Under the pieces are notes generated by a model. It was not told where the DNA came from. It saw only the letters and a list, made by a program, of their open reading frames with translations, and ran no database searches. The translations under genes were made by a program, and so were the position numbers. Source: Nitrosarchaeum sp. (lineage in GTDB: Archaea > Thermoproteota > Nitrososphaeria > Nitrososphaerales > Nitrosopumilaceae). Taken from it: a DNA stretch of 43,263 bases. Position 1 is the stretch's first letter. Every line of letters begins with the position of its first letter. The stretch spans positions 1 through 43,263 of the forward strand of contig JAIOOR010000022.1 in assembly GCA_021414365.1 (NCBI GenBank). The letters are read 5' to 3'. Below are positions 8,751-17,499 of the stretch, in pieces.

Positions 8751-9776
8751 TTGAAAATATGGATTGATATTCTAACTCCTAAACAATTATTGTTTTCGGA
8801 ACCAATAATTGAAAAATTAAGGAAAAAACATAATGTTTTGTGTACATCACGATCATATGATGAAGTCGCAAAACTAGCAAAAATTCGAAATTTTGACCTA
8901 GTTTGTGTTGGAAAGCATGGGGGAAGTGGAAAATACGGTAAACTTGAGGCTAGTACTGACCGTATAAAGAAACTATCTTTGTTAATTGATAAATTTTCTC
9001 CAGAATTAGTAATTAGTTTTTGTTCCCCTGAAGCAGCAAGAGTATCATTTGGTATGGGAATTAGACATATTGCATTTTGTGATTCACCACATGCTAATGC
9101 AGTAATGAAGTTGACGTTACCTTTAATTCAAAAATTACTAATACCGTGGATTATTCCTAAAAAAGAATTTTCAAAATATGGAATAGATATAAAAAATATA
9201 ATTCCATACAAAGCAATTGATGCAGCTGTAACAATAAAAAGAGCGGTAAACCAAAAAGAGCCATTACCATTTAAAAATAATCATAAGAAAAATATCCTGA
9301 TCAGAGTAGAAGAAGAACAAGCTGCATATACATCAAAATCAAAAAAAATAATTCCAATAATAAAAGAAATCATAAATGAGTTTGGGGAAGAAAACATTGT
9401 AATTCTTGGAAGATATGCAGAGCAGGTTAAAAATTTAAGAAAATTATTTGGAAAAAAAGTAAAAATCCTAAAAATGTCATTTGATGGAAAATATTTGTTA
9501 AATGATACTGATGTTTTCCTAGGTTCAGGAGGTACCATGACAGCAGAATCAGCTTTACTTGGAGTTCCTACAATTTCTTATAATGCAGTACCGAATATCG
9601 TTGAAGATTATTTAGTAAAAAACAATCTTGTAAAAAGGGAAATAAATCCCAAGAAAATCAACAAAATCATTAGAAAATTTCTTGAGTCATCTAATGAAGA
9701 TCATAGAAAAAGAGCAAGAAAAATTTCAAAAAGCATGGAAGATCCTATTCAAAAACTGATTCAAATTATCAAGTAA
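8751..9776 (+). CDS. DUF354 family protein, glycosyltransferase-like (GT-B) fold
   Basis: The N-terminus MKIWIDILTPKQLLFSEPII matches the DUF354 signature (compare MKIWIDITNPPHVHFFKPLI, the common form). The later segment FLGSGGTMTAESALLGVPTISY is the nucleotide-sugar-binding type loop of GT-B proteins such as UDP-GlcNAc 2-epimerase and MurG relatives. The 341-residue length is normal for DUF354. The start is TTG: the frame closes at a TGA about 25 nt upstream and no ATG or GTG lies between. It sits between two dehydrogenase-like genes, which suggests a role in surface polysaccharide or nucleotide-sugar metabolism, but no reaction is established for the family. Confidence 0.8.
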   Translation: MKIWIDILTPKQLLFSEPIIEKLRKKHNVLCTSRSYDEVAKLAKIRNFDLVCVGKHGGSGKYGKLEASTDRIKKLSLLIDKFSPELVISFCSPEAARVSFGMGIRHIAFCDSPHANAVMKLTLPLIQKLLIPWIIPKKEFSKYGIDIKNIIPYKAIDAAVTIKRAVNQKEPLPFKNNHKKNILIRVEEEQAAYTSKSKKIIPIIKEIINEFGEENIVILGRYAEQVKNLRKLFGKKVKILKMSFDGKYLLNDTDVFLGSGGTMTAESALLGVPTISYNAVPNIVEDYLVKNNLVKREINPKKINKIIRKFLESSNEDHRKRARKISKSMEDPIQKLIQIIK

Positions 9777-9854
9777 TAATTATGGATTGGGTTTAGTTTA
9801 GAAATAACATAAATAAAAAGTTCATTAGGGGAATCATGTTTGCTCCTTTTTGTT

Positions 9855-9927
9855 AGTCCTGTAGTGTAGCGGTCAAGCACAGGGGCCTTTGAAGCCCTTA
9901 ACCCCAGTTCGAGTCTGGGCAGGGCTA
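9855..9927 (+). tRNA. tRNA-Gln (anticodon TTG), CCA encoded at 9928-9930
   Basis: A 73-nt cloverleaf: acceptor AGTCCTG/CAGGGCT with one G-T pair, D arm closed by GTG/CAC, anticodon stem GGGGC/GCCCT, loop CTTTGAA giving anticodon TTG, and T arm CCCAG-TTCGAGT-CTGGG. The discriminator A is followed directly by an encoded CCA, unlike the tRNA-Leu and tRNA-Gly genes of this window. This is a natural substrate for the GatDE pathway encoded at the left end. No intron is present. Confidence 0.95.
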
Positions 9928-9989
9928 CCATATTAAAAAAATACCACTGTAACACGAATATAATACCATGAATTTTCAAAGTGTAACAA

Positions 9990-10742
9990 ATGACAGACAT
10001 CATTTTAGGAATGGGGGAGGTAGGAACTACACTTTTTGAATTACTTGTTCAGCGCGGTTTTGATTGCATCGGAATAGATGTTGATAAGTCAAAATGTAGA
10101 AACTATTCTGAAAACAGTTCTATAAAAAATCCAGAATATTTGCATGTTTGTCTCCCGGGAGAATTAAATGAATTTAAAGAAATTACGGCAAGCTGGATTA
10201 ACAAAATTAAAGATTTACAAGTTGTGATAATTCATTCTACTGTAAGACCTGGTACTACAAAAAATCTTCAAGATGAATTTGATTTGCCTATTTTATTTTC
10301 TCCAGTACGTGGAGTTCATAGAAGATTTTTGAATGATATAAAAAAATATACAAAATTTATTGCTTCAGACAAGAATGAGGTTAGTTCTAAAATTAAATTA
10401 GATTTAGAAAAAAGATTCGAGAAGATACAGTGGATGTCAACAACTAAAACTGCTGAATTAGCAAAAATTTTAGTTGATACAACGTATTATGGATGGCTAA
10501 TCAATTATGCTCAGATTACAAAAATGATTTGTGATAAAGAAAAAATAGATTTTGATGAGATGTGGAAATTTGCAGATGAGATTCATGAAAATTTAGGAAA
10601 TAGACCAAAAATGTATCCCGGAATAATAGGAGGCCATTGCGTCATACCAAATCTAAGTTTAGCAAAATATGATAATCTAGATATAATTAAAAAAATAAAT
10701 GAACTTTACAAGAGTTTTAGCAATGAGAATCCTAATAATTAA
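9990..10742 (+). CDS. Short nucleotide-sugar dehydrogenase-like protein (NAD domain plus catalytic-Cys loop, no UDP-binding domain)
   Basis: The 250-residue protein begins with a clean NAD-binding motif (GMGEVG, residues 7-12). It has STVRPGTT (83-90), typical of UDP-glucose dehydrogenases, the central-domain helix TAELAKILVDTTYYGWLINY and a catalytic-type loop GGHCVIPN with Cys217. Authentic UDP-glucose/ManNAc dehydrogenases are about 420-440 residues; here the protein stops soon after the cysteine loop and lacks the C-terminal UDP-binding domain. It may act on a smaller substrate or need a partner. The neighbouring gene at 7547-8686 has the complementary defect. Its TAA overlaps the stop of the convergent ABC permease gene in the shared tetranucleotide TTAA. 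Confidence 0.7.
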   Translation: MTDIILGMGEVGTTLFELLVQRGFDCIGIDVDKSKCRNYSENSSIKNPEYLHVCLPGELNEFKEITASWINKIKDLQVVIIHSTVRPGTTKNLQDEFDLPILFSPVRGVHRRFLNDIKKYTKFIASDKNEVSSKIKLDLEKRFEKIQWMSTTKTAELAKILVDTTYYGWLINYAQITKMICDKEKIDFDEMWKFADEIHENLGNRPKMYPGIIGGHCVIPNLSLAKYDNLDIIKKINELYKSFSNENPNN

Positions 10743-11506
10743 AAGTCTAATTTTGTAAGTAATTTTGCGGCAATTATAAAAAGTATAGATGCAATAACAA
10801 CTAAAACTCCCATTTCCATAATTACAAATTCTGTAATATGACCAAAAATACCTGCTCGTATCACATCAACTAAGTAAGTAAGTGGATTTAGGTAAAATGC
10901 GGTTTTGAGAGGCTCAGGTGAACCCGAAGCTGGATAAAATGCGGTACTAACAAATGCCAGAAATAAAAAAACAGTATTAATTATTACATTAAATCCCTCA
11001 CTAGAGCGTAATCTAGTAGAAATTATAGATGCAATTGAGCCAAACAAAACAGAGCCAACAATTGCGGCAAAAACAATCATAGGAATTGTAATTATAGTAA
11101 ATTCAATTGACTCAAAAAATACAGGGTATCCGACTAGTGCAATCAAAGATGCACTTGCCAATCCAACAATTCCTATAGTGCAAATATTACTTAAAATATA
11201 ATCAGTTCGTGTAAACGGCCCAGACATTATTTGCTCAAACATGCCATGTCTTCTATCATTCCAAATTATTATTCCTGAGATAAGAGTACTATTCATTATG
11301 TTAAATCCAATCATACCGGTTGCCAAAAACGTAGGATAGTCAATGCTTTTGTTACCATATGGGACTTGTTGAATTAATGACGTGTAAGCAAAACCTGCGA
11401 CAAAAATGTAAATTAAAGGAAATATTACTTGCCAGATTAAAAATCCAGGGTTGATAGATATTGTTAAATTTCTATTGACAAGTCTAACTATCGGATGCAT
11501 TATCAC
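10739..11506 (-). CDS. ABC-2 type transporter permease
   Basis: A 255-residue membrane protein with about six hydrophobic segments (roughly residues 20-42, 55-75, 100-125, 130-160, 165-190 and 228-250). A cytoplasmic loop reads NDRRHGMFEQIMSGPFTRTDY, as expected for ABC-2 permeases of the DrrB/NodJ type. It partners the ATPase encoded just upstream, whose end overlaps this gene's start by about 23 nt. The start is GTG at 11506, or the ATG two codons later (11500); the choice hardly alters the protein. Exported substrate is unknown; family members move drugs, lipids or polysaccharides. Confidence 0.9.
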   Translation of the reverse strand: MIMHPIVRLVNRNLTISINPGFLIWQVIFPLIYIFVAGFAYTSLIQQVPYGNKSIDYPTFLATGMIGFNIMNSTLISGIIIWNDRRHGMFEQIMSGPFTRTDYILSNICTIGIVGLASASLIALVGYPVFFESIEFTIITIPMIVFAAIVGSVLFGSIASIISTRLRSSEGFNVIINTVFLFLAFVSTAFYPASGSPEPLKTAFYLNPLTYLVDVIRAGIFGHITEFVIMEMGVLVVIASILFIIAAKLLTKLDF

Positions 11507-12422
11507 TCACCATTTTTAAAAAGATCTCCTCAAGATTTGTAGGTACTGCTGAAAGATCTTCTATTTCAATTTGATTTTCATTTAGAATTTGTAAAATATG
11601 TAACAATACAAGTTCAGATTGCTCTGAACGAATTACAATATTAGTTCCATTATCAAAATCAATTTCACAATCAGCAATGTCTGAAAGAAGTGTTGTTATT
11701 CTATCTTGTTTTTCTAGTAAGTGGATTTTTATTGTTTTTTCTTTTCCAAATTTATTTTTTAAAGCTTCAGGCGTATCTACTGTAAGAATTTTTCCTTTAT
11801 CTATTATTGCTATTTCATCACAGAGATATTCGGCTTCGCTTAGAATATGTGTAGTATAAAATATGGTCAAGCCTGTTTTTACTTTATTTTTTAAATAATC
11901 CAATAATTTTCTTCGTGCTCCAGGATCTAATCCTACAGTTGGCTCATCGAGGAATAAAAGTTCCATATCATGCATGAATTCACGAGCAACTTGGACCCTT
12001 CTTCTTTGACCAATTGATAGATCTTCGTTTCTTTTCTTACGAATGTCTACAAGATCAAAATCTTTTAGGAGTTGTTCCATTCTTTTTTTGCGCACAGTTT
12101 TTGGAACATTCCACATCATACCATATTTATCAAGAGATTTTTCAACAGTTAATGTAGGTTCGTAGCTAGGTTGCTGCAACACTACACCTATTTTATGTCG
12201 AATTTGTAGAGGATTTTCAATTGCATTTATTCCTAAAATTGTAAGAGAGCCACTTGAAGGTGGAATCAGTGTTGTTAAAAGTTTGATAGTAGTTGATTTT
12301 CCTGCTCCATTAGGACCCAAAAATCCAAAGACTTGTCCAGATTTTACTGATAAAACAACATCATCGACGGCTTTTACCGTTCCATATAATTTTGATAAAT
12401 GCTCTACATTAAGACATGACAT
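11484..12422 (-). CDS. ABC transporter ATP-binding protein (DrrA/CcmA type)
   Basis: A 312-residue ATPase with Walker A GPNGAGKST near residues 36-44, ABC signature LSIGQRRRVQVAREF, Walker B LLFLDEPTVGLDPGARR and an H-loop in TTHILSEAEYLC. The C-terminal 90 residues form the extra domain seen in DrrA-type exporter ATPases. It is the first gene of a two-gene operon with the permease, overlapping it by about 23 nt. Together they form a half-type ABC-2 exporter in the cytoplasmic membrane. Substrate cannot be assigned. Confidence 0.93.
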   Translation of the reverse strand: MSCLNVEHLSKLYGTVKAVDDVVLSVKSGQVFGFLGPNGAGKSTTIKLLTTLIPPSSGSLTILGINAIENPLQIRHKIGVVLQQPSYEPTLTVEKSLDKYGMMWNVPKTVRKKRMEQLLKDFDLVDIRKKRNEDLSIGQRRRVQVAREFMHDMELLFLDEPTVGLDPGARRKLLDYLKNKVKTGLTIFYTTHILSEAEYLCDEIAIIDKGKILTVDTPEALKNKFGKEKTIKIHLLEKQDRITTLLSDIADCEIDFDNGTNIVIRSEQSELVLLHILQILNENQIEIEDLSAVPTNLEEIFLKMVSDNASDS

Positions 12423-12558
12423 GAGATAGAATGCGATCTTCCTACTAATTTAGTTAATGAGACAAATTATCATAATTAAGGCAGAAATTATTTGAATAAA
12501 CAAAAAATCATGATTTTGCGATCAAATGAGATCATAGACAAATCAAAACAATAATGAA

Positions 12559-12570
12559 ATTTTTATTAAT
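12559..12570 (+). promoter_or_regulatory. TATA-like box for the RPA gene
   Basis: ATTTTTATTAAT is centred about 29 nt before the TTG start at 12594. The in-frame TAG at 12570-12572 closes the upstream frame, so TTG translation from a nearly leaderless transcript is the simplest reading. The preceding 130 bases to the ABC gene hold no further gene that I can see. Confidence 0.5.
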
Positions 12571-12593
12571 AGAACAGATTTACAAACAATGAA

Positions 12594-13991
12594 TTGTCTG
12601 AATTTGATGTTCTTGTAGAAAAATTATTGGAGCAAAAACCAGAATTAAGTAGAAATGATATTGAAGAACAGATCAAACATAAAAAAGAAAAGATCGGGGC
12701 AGGTTATCTAACGGATCAGGGAGCTCTGTTTCTGATTGCATCTGATTATGGAATTACTTTATCAGGACCATTAAAAGTTGAAATGAGTTTAAAAGATCTT
12801 TATGCAGGTGCAAAAGAAATCTCTTTGGAAACTAGAGTTCTCAATGTATCTCCTGCAAAACAATTTTCTCGAAAAGATGGTTCACCTTTTTACCTTAGAA
12901 CTATGACGGTGTATGATACAAATTCAACTGCTAGTGTAAAATTATGGGATGATAAAGCAAATTTACCAGGAATTGAAAATATCAAACCTGGAGATTTGAT
13001 TAAAATAATCAAAGCATATGTAAAATCAGATCTAAATGGTTCTCCAACTATCAATATTGGCTCAGGTTCAAACATAGAATTGACAGATAATAAAAGTGAG
13101 ATTCCAACTATAGATAAAATTACAAAAGACATTAGCGAATTACAAGAAGGGCAAAAAGATCTTGTAATCACAGGAGTAATAGATGGTGTTGTAAGTAGCA
13201 TGGAATTTACAAATTCGCGTGGACAGCCTGGGAAAGCTCTAAGGATGAGGCTAAAGGGAAAAGAAGGAAATTCCATGAGAGTGGTTTTATGGGGAAAAGA
13301 TCAGACAGATATTCCAAATATGATTTCTCAGAATGCCAAAGTAAGATTACTTGGTGTAAATATAAAAAATGGGAATCAAGGACTTGAAATTCACGGTAAT
13401 GATTCAACAGTAGTTCAAATTGAAGGAGGCAAAGATGCAGGGCCTGTAATTACAAGAATTCTTTCAATTGTAACTACAGAGAATGGAAAGAATATGATTT
13501 TGGGCGTAGATAATAAAAAGAACATTTACAACATTATTGATAATTCAAATTCTACGAGCATCTGTAAAGAAGGTGATGTAATTGAGTGTATGCCATCTAA
13601 GGTATATGGAAATTCTGTAACATTAGATAGTAATTCATTTGTAAGAAAATTAGAAAATGATCAATCAATACCATCATTGTCACAAATAAGAACAAAAATT
13701 AATGAAGTTAAAGTGGATGGAAATTATTGTATAGAATCCATAGTACTTAAAATTCCAGAAAGACGAGAGATTCAAACTAAATCTGGAGAATCAATTCTAT
13801 TATCAGAGATGTTTGTAGAAGACGACACTGGGCAAATTTGGGTCAAAGGATGGAGAAATCAAGCAAGACTAATTGACAAATGTGAATTAGGAGAAATAAT
13901 TTCTATAACTGGAGTAAATGCAAAAGCAGGTTTGGAGGGAAGAATAGAATTGACTCTAACAGCGTTTTCCAAAATTACAAAGAAAAATTAA
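12594..13991 (+). CDS. Replication protein A-like single-stranded DNA-binding protein
   Basis: A 465-residue protein with an N-terminal helical region (1-70) and three OB-fold segments at about 70-165, 180-280 and 375-465. Each carries RPA-type patterns such as LRTMTVYDTNSTASVKLWDD, MRVVLWGKD and FVEDDTGQIWVKGW. Archaeal RPA coats single-stranded DNA during replication and repair. I see no CxxC zinc finger. The TTG start is forced because an in-frame TAG lies 8 codons upstream; an ATG at 12589 is out of frame. Its stop overlaps the convergent helicase gene in a shared TTAA. Confidence 0.88.
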   Translation: MSEFDVLVEKLLEQKPELSRNDIEEQIKHKKEKIGAGYLTDQGALFLIASDYGITLSGPLKVEMSLKDLYAGAKEISLETRVLNVSPAKQFSRKDGSPFYLRTMTVYDTNSTASVKLWDDKANLPGIENIKPGDLIKIIKAYVKSDLNGSPTINIGSGSNIELTDNKSEIPTIDKITKDISELQEGQKDLVITGVIDGVVSSMEFTNSRGQPGKALRMRLKGKEGNSMRVVLWGKDQTDIPNMISQNAKVRLLGVNIKNGNQGLEIHGNDSTVVQIEGGKDAGPVITRILSIVTTENGKNMILGVDNKKNIYNIIDNSNSTSICKEGDVIECMPSKVYGNSVTLDSNSFVRKLENDQSIPSLSQIRTKINEVKVDGNYCIESIVLKIPERREIQTKSGESILLSEMFVEDDTGQIWVKGWRNQARLIDKCELGEIISITGVNAKAGLEGRIELTLTAFSKITKKN

Positions 13992-16741
13992 GAATCCCAA
14001 AATCCTCTAGTTACAACATATTGTCTTTCAGCTTCATAGATTTGCTTAAAGAGATGTTCCTCATCAATCATATTTCGCAATATCCTAGCAGCTGTATCAG
14101 CCCCAACTCCATATCCAGACATTACAGTGATTGCGATTTTTCCAAAATTTTCTATTAAAGAAGAGACTTTCCAGGCTCGATCAAACTTGTGTTTTTCATC
14201 TAAAGAGAGTCTTTTGCCCTCATATTTTTTACGTATTATTTTTGGAAGCTCATAATCAGAATAAAAAGTAGCAGTGATTTGTCTTGCTTTACAATAAGGA
14301 CAAATCAATACATTTTTGACTTCGTTTGTCTCTATCACTCGTTCCCATTTTCCACATCGTGCGCAAATAAGGCGATGTTTTGTTTTTGCTAATCGAGCTT
14401 TTACAAGATCAATTATGCCCTTATCAAGATTAGCAGGAGACGAATAATATTTTGCAGTGTGATCTAAAATAGGCTCTGCTAGTTTTGAAAATTTATCAAT
14501 TTCTAACCATTTAATTACGATTTCATTATCTCTGATTTTTTTTAGAATTTTGTTTGTATTTTCAAGATCATATTTATCATGAAATAATTCACGTAATGCT
14601 TCTTTTACAAGTGATGTATTAGCATACCTCTCATATAAAAATCGGGCAGATTTTTTTTCATAGATTGCACCTCGTCCAACAACTCCAAATTTCTTTGCAA
14701 CGCACCATGTTTTCCAGCTTACATTGTGAGTTCCTACCAAAGACGCAGATACAAGCGAATAAAGATCATAATTGTCTTTAATAATTTCAAGGAAAAGTTT
14801 TTCAGAAATTCGTGATCTAGAAGATAATACTATTCTGTATCCATCAGAACGCGAATCAACCATAGAACCTAGCATAGATGAGAACATTGAAGAAAGTAAA
14901 GCAGATAAAGTCGAATTGATTTTTGTTCCAAAACAAGAGTGTATCACTATGGAACCTTGGGAACGACTAGACTCTATAACAATATTTTTCTCATCCGGAA
15001 TTTCATTAAAACTTAATTCTTCAATAGTTTTATTGATTAATTTCAGTGAACCATTTTTTACTTTGCTGCGAAATGATCCAACTTTTTTTGCAGTTTTATA
15101 ATCAATTGGAATGTTTTCTCCTTCCCAATAAGGGATAGTGATACCTCCTCCTCTAAATGGTTCAACATTTACAGATAGAGATTTTTCATCAACATTAAGT
15201 ATTCTCCATTGTAAACCTTTTAGAACAAAAATATTTCCTGAATCTCCAAAGTCACCTACAAATCTTTGATCTAGAGTTCCAATAATTTTTTTCCCCACAC
15301 TGTCAAATACTTTGAATTTAAGAATATCAGGTATTGTAGAAAGGTTTTCAAAATAATATTTGAAGGAACGGCCTTTTTTCCAGAAAGTCATTTTTGTCCT
15401 ATCAAAGAAGATCAAATAATTAGAATCAAGTAAATCTAAAACACCAACTAAATCATCTAATTGTAAATTTCTAAAAGGATATGCGTTGTTTATTGTTTCT
15501 AATGCTAAATTCACAGAAATTTCTCCCAATTGCATTGTCATTCCAACAAGATGATGTGCAAGAACATCAAGAGAACCATCGTGAATTTTTTGCTCTTCAA
15601 TTGAACCTTCTTTAATACGTTCTAGTATTGCTCTTGTTTCAAATTCATCATCAGAATTATTTGTAATAATTAGTCCCTTAGCAGAAGCATCTCTGTTATG
15701 TCTGCTGCGTCCTATTCTTTGAACTAGTTTTGATACTTGTCTGGGAGAACCATAATGAATTACCAATTCTATTGAACCTATATCCAATCCTAATTCAAGA
15801 GAGGAAGTACAGACTACAATTCCACGTTTTCCTTCTCTTAATGAAAGCTCGGTGTCTTCTCTAACTTCTTTGGATAATGATCCATGATGTAATTCTACAT
15901 CAATGGAAGATTTTTCTTTTAGTACGGAAGCTAAGAATTCAGCTTCTCCTCTAGTATTGGTAAAAAGTAACACAGGAGAATCCAAATTTAGTTCTAAAAC
16001 ATATTCGATTATTTTATCTGCAACATCTGAAATGGTTCCAGGTACAAATTTAACTTCAACATCATATTTTCTAACAGACGTATCTCTGATAATTTGGCAT
16101 TTTCTTTTAGTTCCCACTACAAATTTTCCAGCCTCCTCAAAATTACCAACTGTGGCCGATAATCCAATTTTTGTAAGAGGATATTTTGAATTTAGCTGTA
16201 ATCTTTCTATACTTAGCGATAACTGAGAACCTCTTTCACTTGCAAGTAATTCGTGTACCTCATCTATGATGATCCACTCTAGTTCAGATAATGCGTTTAG
16301 CATCTTAATCTGTGTGAGAAGAATAACTAGAGTTTCAGGAGTTGTTATCAGAACATCTGGCGGATTTTCAGTGATTTTTCTTCTAGCTGTTTGAGTTGTA
16401 TCGCCATGTCGGATTTCAATTAAAAGTTCATTACTTTGAGCATACTTGGTAATTCTTCGAAATACATCACGATTTAGTGCTCTTAGTGGAGTTATGTAAA
16501 GAACTTTGATTTTTCCAATTTTTTTTGATTTTTTTACTAGTGAGAAAACAGGAATTACAGAGCATTCAGTCTTGCCTGAACCAGTTGGCGCAATTACCAA
16601 ACAGTCTTTTTTTTGTAAAATTATAGGAGAAGCCTTTTTCTGAATTTCAGTAAGAGTTGTAAATCCAAAATTAGCAAATAGGGAATCAAGTGTTGAATCA
16701 GGAAACTGATTCTTTTGTTGTGTTTGATCTGGATCTTTCAT
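13988..16741 (-). CDS. lhr: Lhr-type superfamily 2 helicase
   Basis: A 917-residue SF2 helicase with motif I APTGSGKTE (51-59), Ia TPLRALNRD, motif II DEVHE (160-164), III SATVG and the V-VI region with GLDIGSIELVIHYGSP and QRIGRSRHNRD. That order and the long C-terminal part (winged-helix and beta domains) match archaeal Lhr, a 3'-5' translocase active on branched DNA and RNA-DNA hybrids. A zinc ribbon, CARCG followed by CPYCKAR, lies around residue 790-815. The ATG lies inside a short upstream frame (16698-16817), so translation may be coupled to it. It converges on the RPA gene with a 4-base overlap. Confidence 0.92.
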   Translation of the reverse strand: MKDPDQTQQKNQFPDSTLDSLFANFGFTTLTEIQKKASPIILQKKDCLVIAPTGSGKTECSVIPVFSLVKKSKKIGKIKVLYITPLRALNRDVFRRITKYAQSNELLIEIRHGDTTQTARRKITENPPDVLITTPETLVILLTQIKMLNALSELEWIIIDEVHELLASERGSQLSLSIERLQLNSKYPLTKIGLSATVGNFEEAGKFVVGTKRKCQIIRDTSVRKYDVEVKFVPGTISDVADKIIEYVLELNLDSPVLLFTNTRGEAEFLASVLKEKSSIDVELHHGSLSKEVREDTELSLREGKRGIVVCTSSLELGLDIGSIELVIHYGSPRQVSKLVQRIGRSRHNRDASAKGLIITNNSDDEFETRAILERIKEGSIEEQKIHDGSLDVLAHHLVGMTMQLGEISVNLALETINNAYPFRNLQLDDLVGVLDLLDSNYLIFFDRTKMTFWKKGRSFKYYFENLSTIPDILKFKVFDSVGKKIIGTLDQRFVGDFGDSGNIFVLKGLQWRILNVDEKSLSVNVEPFRGGGITIPYWEGENIPIDYKTAKKVGSFRSKVKNGSLKLINKTIEELSFNEIPDEKNIVIESSRSQGSIVIHSCFGTKINSTLSALLSSMFSSMLGSMVDSRSDGYRIVLSSRSRISEKLFLEIIKDNYDLYSLVSASLVGTHNVSWKTWCVAKKFGVVGRGAIYEKKSARFLYERYANTSLVKEALRELFHDKYDLENTNKILKKIRDNEIVIKWLEIDKFSKLAEPILDHTAKYYSSPANLDKGIIDLVKARLAKTKHRLICARCGKWERVIETNEVKNVLICPYCKARQITATFYSDYELPKIIRKKYEGKRLSLDEKHKFDRAWKVSSLIENFGKIAITVMSGYGVGADTAARILRNMIDEEHLFKQIYEAERQYVVTRGFWDS

Positions 16742-16817
16742 AAACTATTACGCCAACTAGGCCTAGTGCAAATAATACCACGGTGATTATTGGAATCGAA
16801 TCAAAAATTCCTGCCAT
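16698..16817 (-). CDS. Tiny single-span membrane protein (39 aa), overlapping the lhr start
   Basis: A 39-codon frame starts with MAGIFDSIP, runs through a hydrophobic segment (about residues 8-25, VVLFALGLVGVIVY at its core) and ends in a polar tail, the pattern of a one-pass membrane protein with a cytoplasmic YERSR stop-transfer end. A TATA-like box about 26 nt upstream supports leaderless transcription starting at its ATG. Its last 44 bases overlap the first codons of lhr in another frame. No family is recognised. The gene would be easily missed because of its size. Confidence 0.55.
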   Translation of the reverse strand: MAGIFDSIPIITVVLFALGLVGVIVYERSRSNTTKESVS

Positions 16818-16839
16818 TGCTAAACTTTATGATGGATGG

Positions 16840-16847
16840 TTAAATAT
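16840..16847 (-). promoter_or_regulatory. TATA-like box ahead of the tiny membrane-protein gene and lhr
   Basis: On the minus strand ATATTTAA lies about 26 nt before the ATG at 16817. It overlaps the stop codon of the RadB-like gene. This spacing points to transcription starting at the tiny gene's ATG and not at lhr, whose ATG is 76 nt further on. Confidence 0.45.
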
Positions 16848-17499
16848 CTTCAGTATAATCAGAAAGCCCTGCAGAATGTATTTTATAAGAAAAATCGGTT
16901 TGGTGAAGGAGCCATCTTATTTTTCCATGAAATTTTGAATGAATTTTTGTAAGTTTAATTTTGATGTGTGTAAATAGATCAATTGCCGTTCTCATATTTT
17001 CCATTTCTGTACCTTCAATGTTTCTAATCATATTAGTAATAACAATAGGGATTTTTTTATTAATTGCAACTAACGACAGTTTATGAATATATTTTATAAA
17101 CAGAGAATTCTTTTCAAATGTCGTATCTTCTTTTGGATATTCATAGGAAAATAGATCAGTAATATTATCAATTACAATTAGAGAAAAATTTGATGTATTC
17201 ATAATATCAACAGATTTTATTTGTTCAGAAGTATTAGTAATTCGTGAAATAGTTATTTTTTCAAGAATATCAAATGTTAAATTTTGTTTTTTTTGAATTT
17301 CAAGAATTCTTTCAGGTCTAAAGCTACCTGTCGTGTCCTGATATAGAACAGTACCGCCATTTTTTATTGCATTAATACATATTTGAAATAATAATTGAGT
17401 TTTGCCAGTTCCATTTCCGCCGTAAATATCAGTAATTACACCATTTGGTATTCCACCAGATAAAAATTCGTCTAATTTTTGTAATCCTGTAGAGATCAT
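16840..17499 (-). CDS. RadB-like RecA-family ATPase
   Basis: A 219-residue RecA/RadA-core protein without the N-terminal helix-hairpin-helix domain of RadA, which is the size and form of RadB. The Walker A is GGNGTGKT (27-34), preceded by LDEFLSGGIPNG as in RadA/KaiC proteins, and Walker B is SLIVID (106-111). RadB is a recombinase paralogue that modulates RadA and Holliday-junction processing in archaea. The C-terminal part (LFTHIKIKLTKIHSKFHG) fits strand pairing of the core. A KaiC-like regulator is the alternative. The neighbouring helicase and RPA genes favour a repair role. Confidence 0.75.
   Translation of the reverse strand: MISTGLQKLDEFLSGGIPNGVITDIYGGNGTGKTQLLFQICINAIKNGGTVLYQDTTGSFRPERILEIQKKQNLTFDILEKITISRITNTSEQIKSVDIMNTSNFSLIVIDNITDLFSYEYPKEDTTFEKNSLFIKYIHKLSLVAINKKIPIVITNMIRNIEGTEMENMRTAIDLFTHIKIKLTKIHSKFHGKIRWLLHQTDFSYKIHSAGLSDYTEDI

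Noticed and set aside
9761-10003. An 80-codon open frame antisense to the tRNA-Gln gene, containing ALPRLELGLRAS-like text
   Set aside because: That peptide text is simply the reverse complement of a tRNA T arm and acceptor, a classic false gene; the tRNA on the plus strand explains it.
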